DNA of 6,507 bases from Oscillospiraceae bacterium (GTDB taxonomy: Bacteria > Bacillota > Clostridia > Oscillospirales > Ruminococcaceae). Shown piece after piece: positions 1 through 6,001 of this stretch. The notes beneath the pieces were generated by a model that saw only the letters and a list, made by a program, of their open reading frames with translations, ran no database searches and was not told the DNA's origin. The position numbers were made by a program, and so were the translations under genes. The stretch is from positions 1 to 6,507 of the forward strand of contig JAGAKC010000072.1 of the NCBI GenBank assembly GCA_017848155.1, read 5' to 3'. Each line of letters starts with the position of its first letter. Position 1 is the first letter of the stretch.

Positions 1-32
1 CACAGGCATGTTTTCAATAAGATTTCTTAAAA

Positions 33-50
33 AAATACAAAATTGTATTT
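33..50. repeat. Near-perfect 18-bp palindrome upstream of the first gene, possible operator
   Basis: Eight bases at 33-40 (AAATACAA) are the exact reverse complement of 43-50 (TTGTATTT), separated by AA. If two bases at 51-52 are bulged, four further A-T pairs can form with the T-run at 53-56. The palindrome lies about 20 bp upstream of the -10 box of the proposed promoter, where a dimeric regulator could bind. It could instead be the weak AT-only stem of a terminator for a gene to the left, because a T-run follows it. The symmetry is seen directly; the role is inferred and the regulator unknown. Confidence 0.4.
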
Positions 51-67
51 CATTTTTTACAGAGATA

Positions 68-76
68 TGGTATACT
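68..76 (+). promoter_or_regulatory. Extended -10 promoter for the RACo-like gene
   Basis: TGGTATACT at 68-76 combines a TG extended -10 dinucleotide (68-69) with a TATACT hexamer (71-76) that matches TATAAT at five of six positions. No good -35 box sits at standard spacing. TTGTAT at 43-48 is 22 bp away, and TTTACA at 56-61 is only 9 bp away. Transcription would begin near 83, about 25 nt before the start codon. Extended -10 promoters can work without a -35 box. Confidence 0.5.
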
Positions 77-107
77 GAATGAAGTTGATCGAAAGGGCAG
101 GGTGATT

Positions 108-1199
108 ATGGTACAAGAAAACTTTATCCATGAAAGATTCAGGGACGAGTACAGCATGAAGCTGGCCGTGCTTTGTGATATAGGCAGGGAGCATGTCAGG
201 GTCGTATTTCATGACATGGCGGTCATGTCCTATCGTGCGGTTGCACAGAGCGTTTATGTAGGCGCAAAGCTGCGGCAGGATACGGTCTGTGCAGAGGTGG
301 CTCGTGCGATATTCACGGCTATGCGGCAGAATGGTATACCGTCATCAGCTGTCAGTACAGTGATGTGCGCAGCTCCGATGGAGCTGTCCTGTGCGCTTGA
401 GGATGGGCTTTCCGCAGTTGATATGTTCCTGCGCCCGGACACGGAGATATCGTTCATTCCTTTCATTTCTGCGCATTGTGATGGCAGATTTGCGGCGGAG
501 CTTGCAGGACCTCTCGGCATACTGGATATGCAGGAGGGTACGATGCAGGTGCATTTCGGACGATCGCTCTGCCTTGCATATTATGACGGAGAAAAGCTGA
601 TAACTGCTGGAATCCCGCTCGCAGGTGCACTTGATGGCTCGGGCATAGAAAGCGGGATGCCGTGGGTTCAGGGGTCGATAGATGAACTCACCCGTATGGA
701 GGATGGAACGCTCTGCTATACCGTTTTTGATGACGGCGACAGCATTGGAATAGCTCCGTCGGCTGTGCTGGATGCTGTGTGTATAATGCGCCGTGAGGGC
801 ATTATCGACAGCGATGGTATCATGACCGACCGTGACCAGTTTTACATCGGCGAGGACTATTATATCTCGCAGCGTGATGTACGTGCTGTGCAGTCGGACA
901 AGGCAAAGGTACGTGCGGCACTGGATCGCTTTGTAAAGCGTGTAGGAAATGTAAAGCGTTGTATCTATACGGGAGAAGCTGCGGTGCGGAACGGTCTTGC
1001 ACGCATGGCGGAGCTTGGTGCGATACCAGAGGAGCTTAAGGACGGCGGTACCGGCTCGCTCGTAACGGAGGGACTTACAAGACTGCTTTCGGAGGGGGAG
1101 CAGGAGAGGTTCACGTCGCTTATACTTGAAAGTGAGGACATAACAGAGCAGCTTTACGAGGAATTGGATGATATATACATAAGAAATCTTCCGTTTTAG
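108..1199 (+). CDS. Divergent RACo-like ASKHA-domain protein (DUF4445-related), no ferredoxin domain
   Basis: This 363-residue protein is probably cytoplasmic: no signal peptide or membrane segment is visible. The start at 108 is chosen because GGTGAT (101-106) matches the 16S tail with good effective spacing; a GTG at 102 is the alternative and adds two residues. By motif memory, the order matches the post-ferredoxin part of reductive activators of corrinoid proteins (RACo). It has a DIG strand turn at 24-26, FIPFISAHCDGRFAAEL at 117-132 (like the family's PLIxxxVGAD segment), and AGALDGSGIESGM at 172-184 (family AGPAFEGAxIxxGM). It also has a GIID segment at 231-234, YISQRDVRAVQSDKAKVRAAL at 252-272 (family ITQxDIRxVQxAKxAIxAG), and a GLxRLLS helix near 322-328 where the family has GNxALxGAxxxL. 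The N-terminal [2Fe-2S] domain is missing, and both phosphate-loop motifs look degenerate (DIGRE for DIGTT; DMQEGTM for DIGTNGE). Function is unknown; a non-redox, perhaps non-ATPase, role is inferred. Confidence 0.6.
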   Translation: MVQENFIHERFRDEYSMKLAVLCDIGREHVRVVFHDMAVMSYRAVAQSVYVGAKLRQDTVCAEVARAIFTAMRQNGIPSSAVSTVMCAAPMELSCALEDGLSAVDMFLRPDTEISFIPFISAHCDGRFAAELAGPLGILDMQEGTMQVHFGRSLCLAYYDGEKLITAGIPLAGALDGSGIESGMPWVQGSIDELTRMEDGTLCYTVFDDGDSIGIAPSAVLDAVCIMRREGIIDSDGIMTDRDQFYIGEDYYISQRDVRAVQSDKAKVRAALDRFVKRVGNVKRCIYTGEAAVRNGLARMAELGAIPEELKDGGTGSLVTEGLTRLLSEGEQERFTSLILESEDITEQLYEELDDIYIRNLPF

Positions 1200-1231
1200 G
1201 CAATTTTGTATGAATTTTTCGGAAAAACCAC

Positions 1232-1260
1232 TTGATTTTTTTCTTTTATAGTGTTATAAT
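1232..1260 (+). promoter_or_regulatory. Strong sigma-A-type promoter for rplS
   Basis: A -35 box TTGATT at 1232-1237 is followed after exactly 17 bp by a perfect TATAAT at 1255-1260, with the extended -10 TG at 1252-1253. Transcription should start near 1266-1268, giving a 5' leader of about 178 nt before rplS. This is the best promoter in the window and fits a highly expressed ribosomal protein. It shows that rplS is transcribed independently of the upstream RACo-like gene. No convincing terminator separates the two: a five-pair A-T stem around TTTTTCGGAAAAA near 1216-1228 is too weak to call. Confidence 0.8.
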
Positions 1261-1266
1261 AGAAAA

Positions 1267-1433
1267 GCATTTAGTATCCGTTGCTATGCCATTTTATTAA
1301 CAAAGTGGATGGCGATGTGAGTTAATGCGAGGCGAATAGCCAAACATTAAAACGGGTAGTCCGCTGGGATCAAGGTTTTGCCCTTGGCGCAAGTCGCTCG
1401 AAAAGGTCGGTCTTAAGAATATCCGAAAAGTCT
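1267..1433 (+). ncRNA. Structured 5' leader of rplS, candidate L19 autoregulatory leader
   Basis: The leader folds by hand into two domains. In domain 1, GCATT (1267-1271) pairs with AATGC (1324-1328) and encloses a long hairpin: 1279-1287 with 1309-1317 (9 pairs, some G-U), bulged G1288, then CCATTTT (1289-1295) with AAAGTGG (1302-1308), loop ATTAAC. In domain 2, CGAG-G-CGA (1328-1335, one bulged G) pairs with TCGCTCG (1394-1400), enclosing GCCAA (1339-1343) with TTGGC (1384-1388) and AAAAC (1349-1353) with GTTTT (1375-1379). An alternative hairpin TCAAGG (1370-1375) with CCTTGG (1382-1387) excludes the last two helices. L19 leaders acting as autogenous control sites are known in Firmicutes (Rfam L19_leader), but those I recall are shorter. 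Assignment to that family is inference and was not tested by covariance. Confidence 0.5.
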
Positions 1434-1444
1434 AGGAGGAAAAA

Positions 1445-1786
1445 ATGGACGCATTAAAAATCATCGAACAGAGCAGCATGAAGGCAGAGGCCCCCGTGGT
1501 TGAGGTCGGCGATCTTGTAAAGGTTGCAGTAAAGATCAAGGAAGGCGACAAGTTCCGTATCCAGATGTTTGAGGGTACAGTTATCGCTAAGAAGCACGGT
1601 GGCATCAACGAGACCTTCACAGTAAGACGTGTAGCTCACGGCTGCGGTATAGAGAGAGTATTCCCTCTGCACTGCCCTTCTGTAGAGAAGGTTGAAGTTG
1701 TAAGACACGGTAAGGTACGCAGAGCAAAGCTCTACTATCTGCGTGACAGAGTTGGTAAGGCTGCAAAGGTTAAGTCCAAGGTTTAA
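1445..1786 (+). CDS. rplS: 50S ribosomal protein L19
   Basis: This is a 113-residue basic protein, close to the usual 113-120 residues for bacterial L19 (bL19), which lies at the 30S-50S interface of the ribosome. The family pattern is clear: [16 protein letters not shown] near residues 21-36, then [14 protein letters not shown] at about 37-50. The signature [19 protein letters not shown] follows at about 59-77, and then the basic tail [21 protein letters not shown] strong AGGAGGA ribosome binding site at 1434-1440 lies 4 nt before the ATG, which fixes the start. The gene has its own strong promoter and a long structured leader. In many Firmicutes rplS follows trmD and rimM; here it follows an unrelated gene instead. 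Downstream genes lepB and rbgA follow in the same direction. Confidence 0.97.
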   Translation: MDALKIIEQSSMKAEAPVVEVGDLVKVAVKIKEGDKFRIQMFEGTVIAKKHGGINETFTVRRVAHGCGIERVFPLHCPSVEKVEVVRHGKVRRAKLYYLRDRVGKAAKVKSKV

Positions 1787-1800
1787 TCCGAAGAAATCGG

Positions 1801-1870
1801 CTTAAACACCCCCAAAATCCAGGCTTCAGACTCCCGCTGAAAGGCGGGAGTATAGCTGGGTTAGCTTAAG
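1801..1870 (+). other. Structured RNA element between rplS and lepB
   Basis: Three nested helices can be drawn. The innermost is nine pairs, ACTCCCGCT (1830-1838) with GGCGGGAGT (1843-1851), capped by a GAAA tetraloop (1839-1842). Around it, AATCCAGGCT (1816-1825) pairs with AGCTGGGTT (1854-1862) with one bulged G. The outermost is CTTAA (1801-1805) with TTAAG (1866-1870). A small hairpin CCGA/TCGG (1788-1800) precedes it. No U-tract follows the GC-rich stem, so it is not a standard intrinsic terminator. It probably modulates read-through, RNA processing or stability between the abundant rplS message and lepB, or structures the lepB leader. It ends 13 nt before the lepB start. Helices are seen directly; the role is inferred. 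Confidence 0.55.
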
Positions 1871-1883
1871 AAAGAGATGTATT

Positions 1884-2579
1884 ATGTCCGAAAACAGAGA
1901 ATTATTCGACGCTGAAGATATCGTCGGCAGTGAGGAAGAGCTGAATACCGAAGCGGCAGCTGCGTCCGAGAACGAGGGCACGGAAAACGCCCTTGACTCC
2001 ACGGAGGTGCCGAAAAAGCGCTTTGCCGAAGCACATGAGCTCGTATCGAGCCTTGTTTATGCTGTGCTTTTTATGCTTGCGCTTAATCTGTTCGTTTTCA
2101 GGTCTATAACAGTTGACGGCGGATCCATGCTGAACACGCTGCAGAATGCGGATCGTGTTATTTCGACAAATCTTTTCTATACTCCTCAGAGGGGCGATAT
2201 CGTAGTAATCCAGGCTGACAGGCTTCAGAACAGGATGCTGTCTGGAAAATACGAGACCGTCATATGCGGAGAGCCTATAATAAAGCGTGTAATAGCGCTG
2301 GAAGGCGACACGATCAGGTTTGATTTCGATGCAGGAAAGGTATATCTTAACGGCGAGGAGCTGGAAGAGGACTATATAGCCACTCCGACAAATGCGGAAT
2401 GGGACAGTGTGAGCGGTAAGGACTATGTTGTGCCTGACGGATGTGTGTTCGTAATGGGCGACAACAGAAACGGCTCTACTGACAGCCGTGATAACAGGGT
2501 CGGCTTTATTGATACAGATTTAATAATGGGAAAGGCGATATTCCGTTTCTTCCCGTTTGATACAATGGGTTTATTATGA
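1884..2579 (+). CDS. lepB: Type I signal peptidase (S26 family)
   Basis: This 231-residue membrane-anchored serine protease removes signal peptides from exported proteins at the outer face of the membrane. Residues 1-45 form a highly acidic, low-complexity cytoplasmic tail. One transmembrane helix spans about residues 53-72. The catalytic serine is Ser81 in GGSMLNTL, and the general base is Lys134 in PIIKRVIALEGD. Box C is RGDIVVI (103-109) and box E is GDNRNGSTDSR (192-202), so all family boxes are present in order. The usual proline after SMx is Asn84 here. The ribosome binding site is weak (AAAGAGA at about 1871-1877), and the start follows a structured RNA element. Its stop overlaps the rbgA start in an ATGA arrangement. 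The symbol lepB (sip in Bacillus) is by family; this may be one of several paralogues in the genome. Confidence 0.95.
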   Translation: MSENRELFDAEDIVGSEEELNTEAAAASENEGTENALDSTEVPKKRFAEAHELVSSLVYAVLFMLALNLFVFRSITVDGGSMLNTLQNADRVISTNLFYTPQRGDIVVIQADRLQNRMLSGKYETVICGEPIIKRVIALEGDTIRFDFDAGKVYLNGEELEEDYIATPTNAEWDSVSGKDYVVPDGCVFVMGDNRNGSTDSRDNRVGFIDTDLIMGKAIFRFFPFDTMGLL

Positions 2580-3424
2580 GTGATGTAGGAAATATACAGT
2601 GGTTTCCCGGGCATATGACCAAGACCCGCCGACTTATCGAGGCGGATCTGAAGATGGTGGATGCTGTGGTGGAGATCACCGATGCGCGTATCCCCGAATC
2701 AAGCCGTAATCCTATTCTTGACGAGCTTGTGAAGGATAAGCCCCGCATTATGATTATGAACAAATGCGATTATGCCGATGATAAGGCTACCAGCAGCTGG
2801 AAGCAGTACTATGAAAAGCAGGGGATAACGGTGATCATATGTGATTGCCGCAGCGGAAAGGGTATCAACCGTTTCCTACCCACTGTGAAAACGCTTCTTA
2901 CGGAGCTTATCGAGCGAAGAAAAAAGCGTGGAATGATAGGAAAAGCACTCAGGCTGATGGTAGTAGGTATACCGAATGTCGGCAAAAGCTCATTCATCAA
3001 CAGAATGGCTAAGACAAGAAAGACGAAAGTCGGCGACCGCCCCGGTGTTACCCGTGGAAAGCAGTGGGTAAGCATCGACAGGGACGTGGAGCTGCTTGAT
3101 ATGCCCGGAATACTCTGGCCGAAGTTCGACGATCAGATCGCCGCACAGAAGCTTGCGTATACGGGTGCGATAAAGGACGACGTAATGGATGTCGAGGCTC
3201 TTGCAAGAGCGCTTGGCGAACTGCTTCTGGAGGATTATCCCGAGCTTCTTAAGGCAAGGTATAAGATAGCAGGAGAGGGCGACGTTCTTACAGAGATCGC
3301 AAAAGCACGCGGAATGCTCATCTCTGGTGGTGAGCCTGATACGGAGCGTGCCGCTGCGACATTACTTGATGAATACAGAGGCGGTAAGATTGGCAGGATC
3401 ACACTTGAGCATGTCCCCGTCTGA
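2576..3424 (+). CDS. rbgA: Ribosome biogenesis GTPase RbgA (YlqF)
   Basis: RbgA is a circularly permuted GTPase needed for late 50S subunit assembly. The permuted order is visible. The N-terminal WFPGHM is at residues 9-14, where its histidine corresponds to the catalytic His of the family. G4 NKCD is at 62-65, an SGKG-like G5 near 93-96, and the P-loop G1 GIPNVGKSS at 131-139. The G2 threonine in PGVTRG is near 159, and G3 DMPG is at 175-178. The C-terminal helical domain (about 190-282), used for rRNA contact in the family, is complete. Its 282 residues are the normal length. The ATG overlaps the lepB stop by 4 nt, so translation is probably coupled. The neighbourhood with rplS fits, since both serve the large ribosomal subunit. 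Confidence 0.96.
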   Translation: MSDVGNIQWFPGHMTKTRRLIEADLKMVDAVVEITDARIPESSRNPILDELVKDKPRIMIMNKCDYADDKATSSWKQYYEKQGITVIICDCRSGKGINRFLPTVKTLLTELIERRKKRGMIGKALRLMVVGIPNVGKSSFINRMAKTRKTKVGDRPGVTRGKQWVSIDRDVELLDMPGILWPKFDDQIAAQKLAYTGAIKDDVMDVEALARALGELLLEDYPELLKARYKIAGEGDVLTEIAKARGMLISGGEPDTERAAATLLDEYRGGKIGRITLEHVPV

Positions 3425-4061
3425 CGGACAGCTGACGCTTGATGACATCAGGCAGGGGCTGTTTGAATATGACAGCGTTCTTCGGACGCAGCACGGATGT
3501 ATCTGCGGAATAGATGAAGCAGGTCGGGGACCCCTTGCGGGCGATGTGTTTGCGGCTGCTGTGATATTTGACGACGACGTTATTATCGACGGGATAAATG
3601 ACAGCAAGAAGCTCACAGAAAAGAAGCGAGAGCTGCTTTTTGACGAGATATGTGAAAAGGCAAAGGCGTATTGTATTGCAACCGCTTCGATCGCTGAGAT
3701 CGAGGAGATGAACATACTCAATGCGGCGATGCTTGGCATGAAACGAGCTTATGACGGTCTGTCTGAAAAGGCAGAGCTTGTTCTCATAGACGGAAACAGA
3801 CTTCCGCCTATAGAGGGCAATGTCCGCACTATCGTCAAGGGCGATGCGACATCAGCCAGTATTGCGGCTGCGTCTATCCTTGCGAAGGTGGCACGTGACC
3901 GGTATATGGATGATCTGGCGCAGAAGTATCCCGAATATGGCTTTGAAAAGCACAAGGGGTATGGCACCAAAGCTCATTATGCTGCCGTTGATAAGTTCGG
4001 TCTATGCCCTGTTCACAGACCTTCATTCTTTAAGAAGTATTTCGAGAAGAAAAATGGATAG
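3411..4061 (+). CDS. rnhB: Ribonuclease HII
   Basis: RNase HII nicks RNA-DNA hybrids and single ribonucleotides embedded in DNA. In the 216-residue form the catalytic acidic residues are visible. Asp35 and Glu36 lie in GIDEAGRGPLAG (33-44), Asp127 in LIDGN, and Asp163 in ARDRYM. Other conserved parts are NDSKKL (63-68), KGYGT (182-186) and HRPSF (202-206). An aspartate (Asp45) follows PLAG where the family often has proline. The frame is open further upstream, with an ATG at 3369 and a GTG at 3327. I chose the ATG at 3411 because it gives a family-like length and the smallest overlap with rbgA (14 nt). Its ribosome binding site is poor (AGGA at 3395-3398, or GAG at 3407-3409), which suggests coupling to rbgA translation. 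It overlaps yraN by 8 nt. Confidence 0.93.
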   Translation: MSPSDGQLTLDDIRQGLFEYDSVLRTQHGCICGIDEAGRGPLAGDVFAAAVIFDDDVIIDGINDSKKLTEKKRELLFDEICEKAKAYCIATASIAEIEEMNILNAAMLGMKRAYDGLSEKAELVLIDGNRLPPIEGNVRTIVKGDATSASIAAASILAKVARDRYMDDLAQKYPEYGFEKHKGYGTKAHYAAVDKFGLCPVHRPSFFKKYFEKKNG

Positions 4062-4458
4062 ACAGACAAAGGGCCGTATGGGCGAGGATGCTGTATGCGC
4101 CGAGCTCATAAAAAACGGTCACAGGATCATTGAACGTAACTTCCGCAAGTCATTCGGCGAGATAGACATTATTTCGCAGCTTGACCGATTTATTGTGTTT
4201 ACTGAGGTAAAGACAAGACAGACGAAAAGTATGGTATCAGGTGTTGAGGCTGTGAACTACAGCAAGCGCAGGAAGATCATACTGACTGCTGATTTTTATC
4301 TTTGCAATATCTACCCGGGGCTTATGACACGGCCGAAGCTGCAGCCCAGATACGATATTGCCGAGGTCACGATTACACGGGGCGAACAGCCCACGGTGCT
4401 GCGCATCGACATCCTTGAAAATGCTTTTTCAACGGATGGAATATATACGCTGTACTGA
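4054..4458 (+). CDS. yraN: YraN family (UPF0102) nuclease-fold protein
   Basis: This 134-residue protein belongs to the UPF0102/YraN family, which has a restriction-endonuclease-like fold and is very often found beside rnhB. Its biological role is not well established. Visible family features are KGRMGED (6-12) and the active-site-like pair GEIDII (35-40, Asp38) and EVKTR (51-55, Glu51 and Lys53). A C-terminal RYDIAEV (99-105) matches the usual RFDVVEV segment. The PD-(D/E)xK-type residues are intact, so an active nuclease is possible. The start is the ATG at 4054, because the family begins just before the KGRxGE motif. The frame extends upstream only as a shadow of rnhB. The ribosome binding site is weak (AGAAG), and the 8-nt overlap suggests translational coupling. 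Confidence 0.92.
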   Translation: MDRQTKGRMGEDAVCAELIKNGHRIIERNFRKSFGEIDIISQLDRFIVFTEVKTRQTKSMVSGVEAVNYSKRRKIILTADFYLCNIYPGLMTRPKLQPRYDIAEVTITRGEQPTVLRIDILENAFSTDGIYTLY

Positions 4459-4482
4459 ACGTAATGAAAGGACGACTTTTCT

Positions 4483-5976
4483 ATGAATTACAGAAGTACG
4501 AGAAACTCCTCTCTTAAGGTCGAGAGCGCTCAGGCTATCACAAAGGGACTTTCCGATGAGGGCGGTCTTTATGTACCTGAAAGCATTCCTCAGCTGTCAA
4601 AGGATGAGATCATCGCTATGTGCGACAAGAGCTATGCTGACCGTGCATACGAGATCTTCAGCAGGCTTCTGACAGACTTCACTCCCGAGGAGGTCCGTCA
4701 CTGTGTTGATTCAGCATACAATGACAAGAACTTCGATACAAACAATATCGCTGAGATATCGCACCTGCTGACAGGCACTTATGTTCTTGAGCTGTGGCAT
4801 GGTCCCACATGCGCATTTAAGGACATGGCGCTTCAGATACTGCCGTATCTGCTGACCACATCTGCAAAGAAGACTGTAGACGGCAAGGAGATCGCAATAC
4901 TGGTAGCTACATCAGGCGATACAGGCAAGGCAGCTCTTGAGGGCTTCAAGGATGTTGACGGTACAAGCATCACCGTTTTCTATCCCGAGGACGGCGTAAG
5001 CCGCATGCAGAAGCGGCAGATGACCACACAGGACGGAAAGAATGTCCATGTGTGTGCTATCAAGGGCAACTTTGATGACTGCCAGAACGGAGTAAAGGCG
5101 ATCTTCACTGATGACTCCATCGCTGAAAGACTTGCAAAGAACAACATTCTGCTTTCAAGTGCAAACTCCATCAACTGGGGCAGACTTGCTCCGCAGATCG
5201 TATACTATGTATCTACTTACGTTGAGCTTCTGAAGAACAAAGAGATAGAGTTCGGCGAGAAGATCAATGTCGTAGTTCCCACAGGTAATTTCGGTAACAT
5301 TCTTGCCGCATATTACGCAAAGCTCATGGGCATTCCCGTGAACAAGCTGATCTGCGCATCCAACAGCAACAATGTACTTACCGATTTCATAAATACAGGC
5401 GTGTATGACAGGAACAGAAAGTTCTACACAACTGTATCTCCCTCTATGGACATCCTTATCTCCTCTAACCTTGAGCGTCTGCTGTATCATCTCTCCGGCG
5501 ATAATGACGCAGCCGTGAACGACTGGTTCGGTAAGCTCAAGACTGACGGAAGATATGAGATATCCGATGATGTAAAGGCAAAGGTCTCTGAGCTTTTCTA
5601 TGCAGGCTGCTGCAGTGACGAGGAAACAAAGGCTACTATCAAGGATACCTTCGAGAAGTATTCTTATCTTCTTGATACACATACAGCTGTTGCTGTAAAG
5701 GTATATGAGGATTACCGCAAGAGCACAGGCGATGAAACAAAGACAGTCATTGCGTCTACAGCTAATCCTTATAAGTTCAGCGGTGCAGTTTACGAGGCTG
5801 TCGGTGGTGTTATCGACACAGAGGACGAGTTTGAGATAATCGAGCGCCTTGAAAAGATGACCAACACAAAGATGCCCGCACCTCTTGCTGCGACAAAGGA
5901 TAAGGAGATACGCTTCACAGGCTCTGTTGAAAAGCAGGAGATGCCTGATGTGGTGCTTGATTTTCTGAAGTCCTAA
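4483..5976 (+). CDS. thrC: Threonine synthase
   Basis: This PLP enzyme converts O-phospho-L-homoserine and water to L-threonine and phosphate, the last step of threonine synthesis, in the cytoplasm. At 497 residues it is the long form of the enzyme. The N-terminal YRSTRN and GLSDEGGLYVPE (about 22-33) are typical. The PLP lysine is Lys113 in WHGPTCAFKDMALQ. ATSGDTGKAALEGF (142-155) and VPTGNFGNILAAY (265-277, glycine-rich phosphate loop) build the cofactor site. SSANSINWGRL (225-235) is also characteristic. The ribosome binding site is GAAAGGA (4466-4472), 10 nt before the ATG and 24 nt after yraN. Its codons look biased toward forms also seen in rplS, hinting at high expression. No convincing separate promoter was found. 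Confidence 0.97.
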   Translation: MNYRSTRNSSLKVESAQAITKGLSDEGGLYVPESIPQLSKDEIIAMCDKSYADRAYEIFSRLLTDFTPEEVRHCVDSAYNDKNFDTNNIAEISHLLTGTYVLELWHGPTCAFKDMALQILPYLLTTSAKKTVDGKEIAILVATSGDTGKAALEGFKDVDGTSITVFYPEDGVSRMQKRQMTTQDGKNVHVCAIKGNFDDCQNGVKAIFTDDSIAERLAKNNILLSSANSINWGRLAPQIVYYVSTYVELLKNKEIEFGEKINVVVPTGNFGNILAAYYAKLMGIPVNKLICASNSNNVLTDFINTGVYDRNRKFYTTVSPSMDILISSNLERLLYHLSGDNDAAVNDWFGKLKTDGRYEISDDVKAKVSELFYAGCCSDEETKATIKDTFEKYSYLLDTHTAVAVKVYEDYRKSTGDETKTVIASTANPYKFSGAVYEAVGGVIDTEDEFEIIERLEKMTNTKMPAPLAATKDKEIRFTGSVEKQEMPDVVLDFLKS

Positions 5977-5986
5977 AAATTAAATT

Positions 5987-6001
5987 AGGAGGCTGGATGT
6001 G
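5987..6001 (+). promoter_or_regulatory. Ribosome binding site that fixes a GTG start
   Basis: AGGAGG at 5987-5992 is a strong ribosome binding site. It lies 6 nt before the GTG at 5999, which opens the phosphoesterase frame. An ATG at 5997 overlaps it in the string ATGTG and opens a five-codon frame ending at TAG 6012-6014. Only the GTG frame continues with family motifs. Confidence 0.75.

Noticed and set aside
1267..1433. T-box, tmRNA, SRP RNA or RNase P RNA in the rplS leader
   Set aside because: None of the hallmark sequences I know for these RNAs is present, and the position fits a ribosomal-protein leader.
1830..1851. Intrinsic terminator after rplS
   Set aside because: The stem is strong but followed by mixed sequence rather than a U-tract; annotated as a structured element instead.
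3327..3410. Upstream extension of the rnhB frame (GTG 3327, ATG 3369)
   Set aside because: No better ribosome binding site, larger overlap with rbgA, and extra residues unlike RNase HII N-termini.
3820..4053. Upstream extension of the yraN frame by 78 codons
   Set aside because: It is a shadow of rnhB rich in Arg, Leu and Met; the YraN family starts close to the KGRxGE motif.
4415..4447. Possible promoter before thrC (TTGAAA and TATATA)
   Set aside because: Spacing of 21 bp is too long, and the boxes lie within yraN coding sequence.
5155..5682. 175-codon open frame on the minus strand inside thrC
   Set aside because: It lies fully opposite the well-supported thrC, shows no family motif, and is explained by codon bias in the sense gene.
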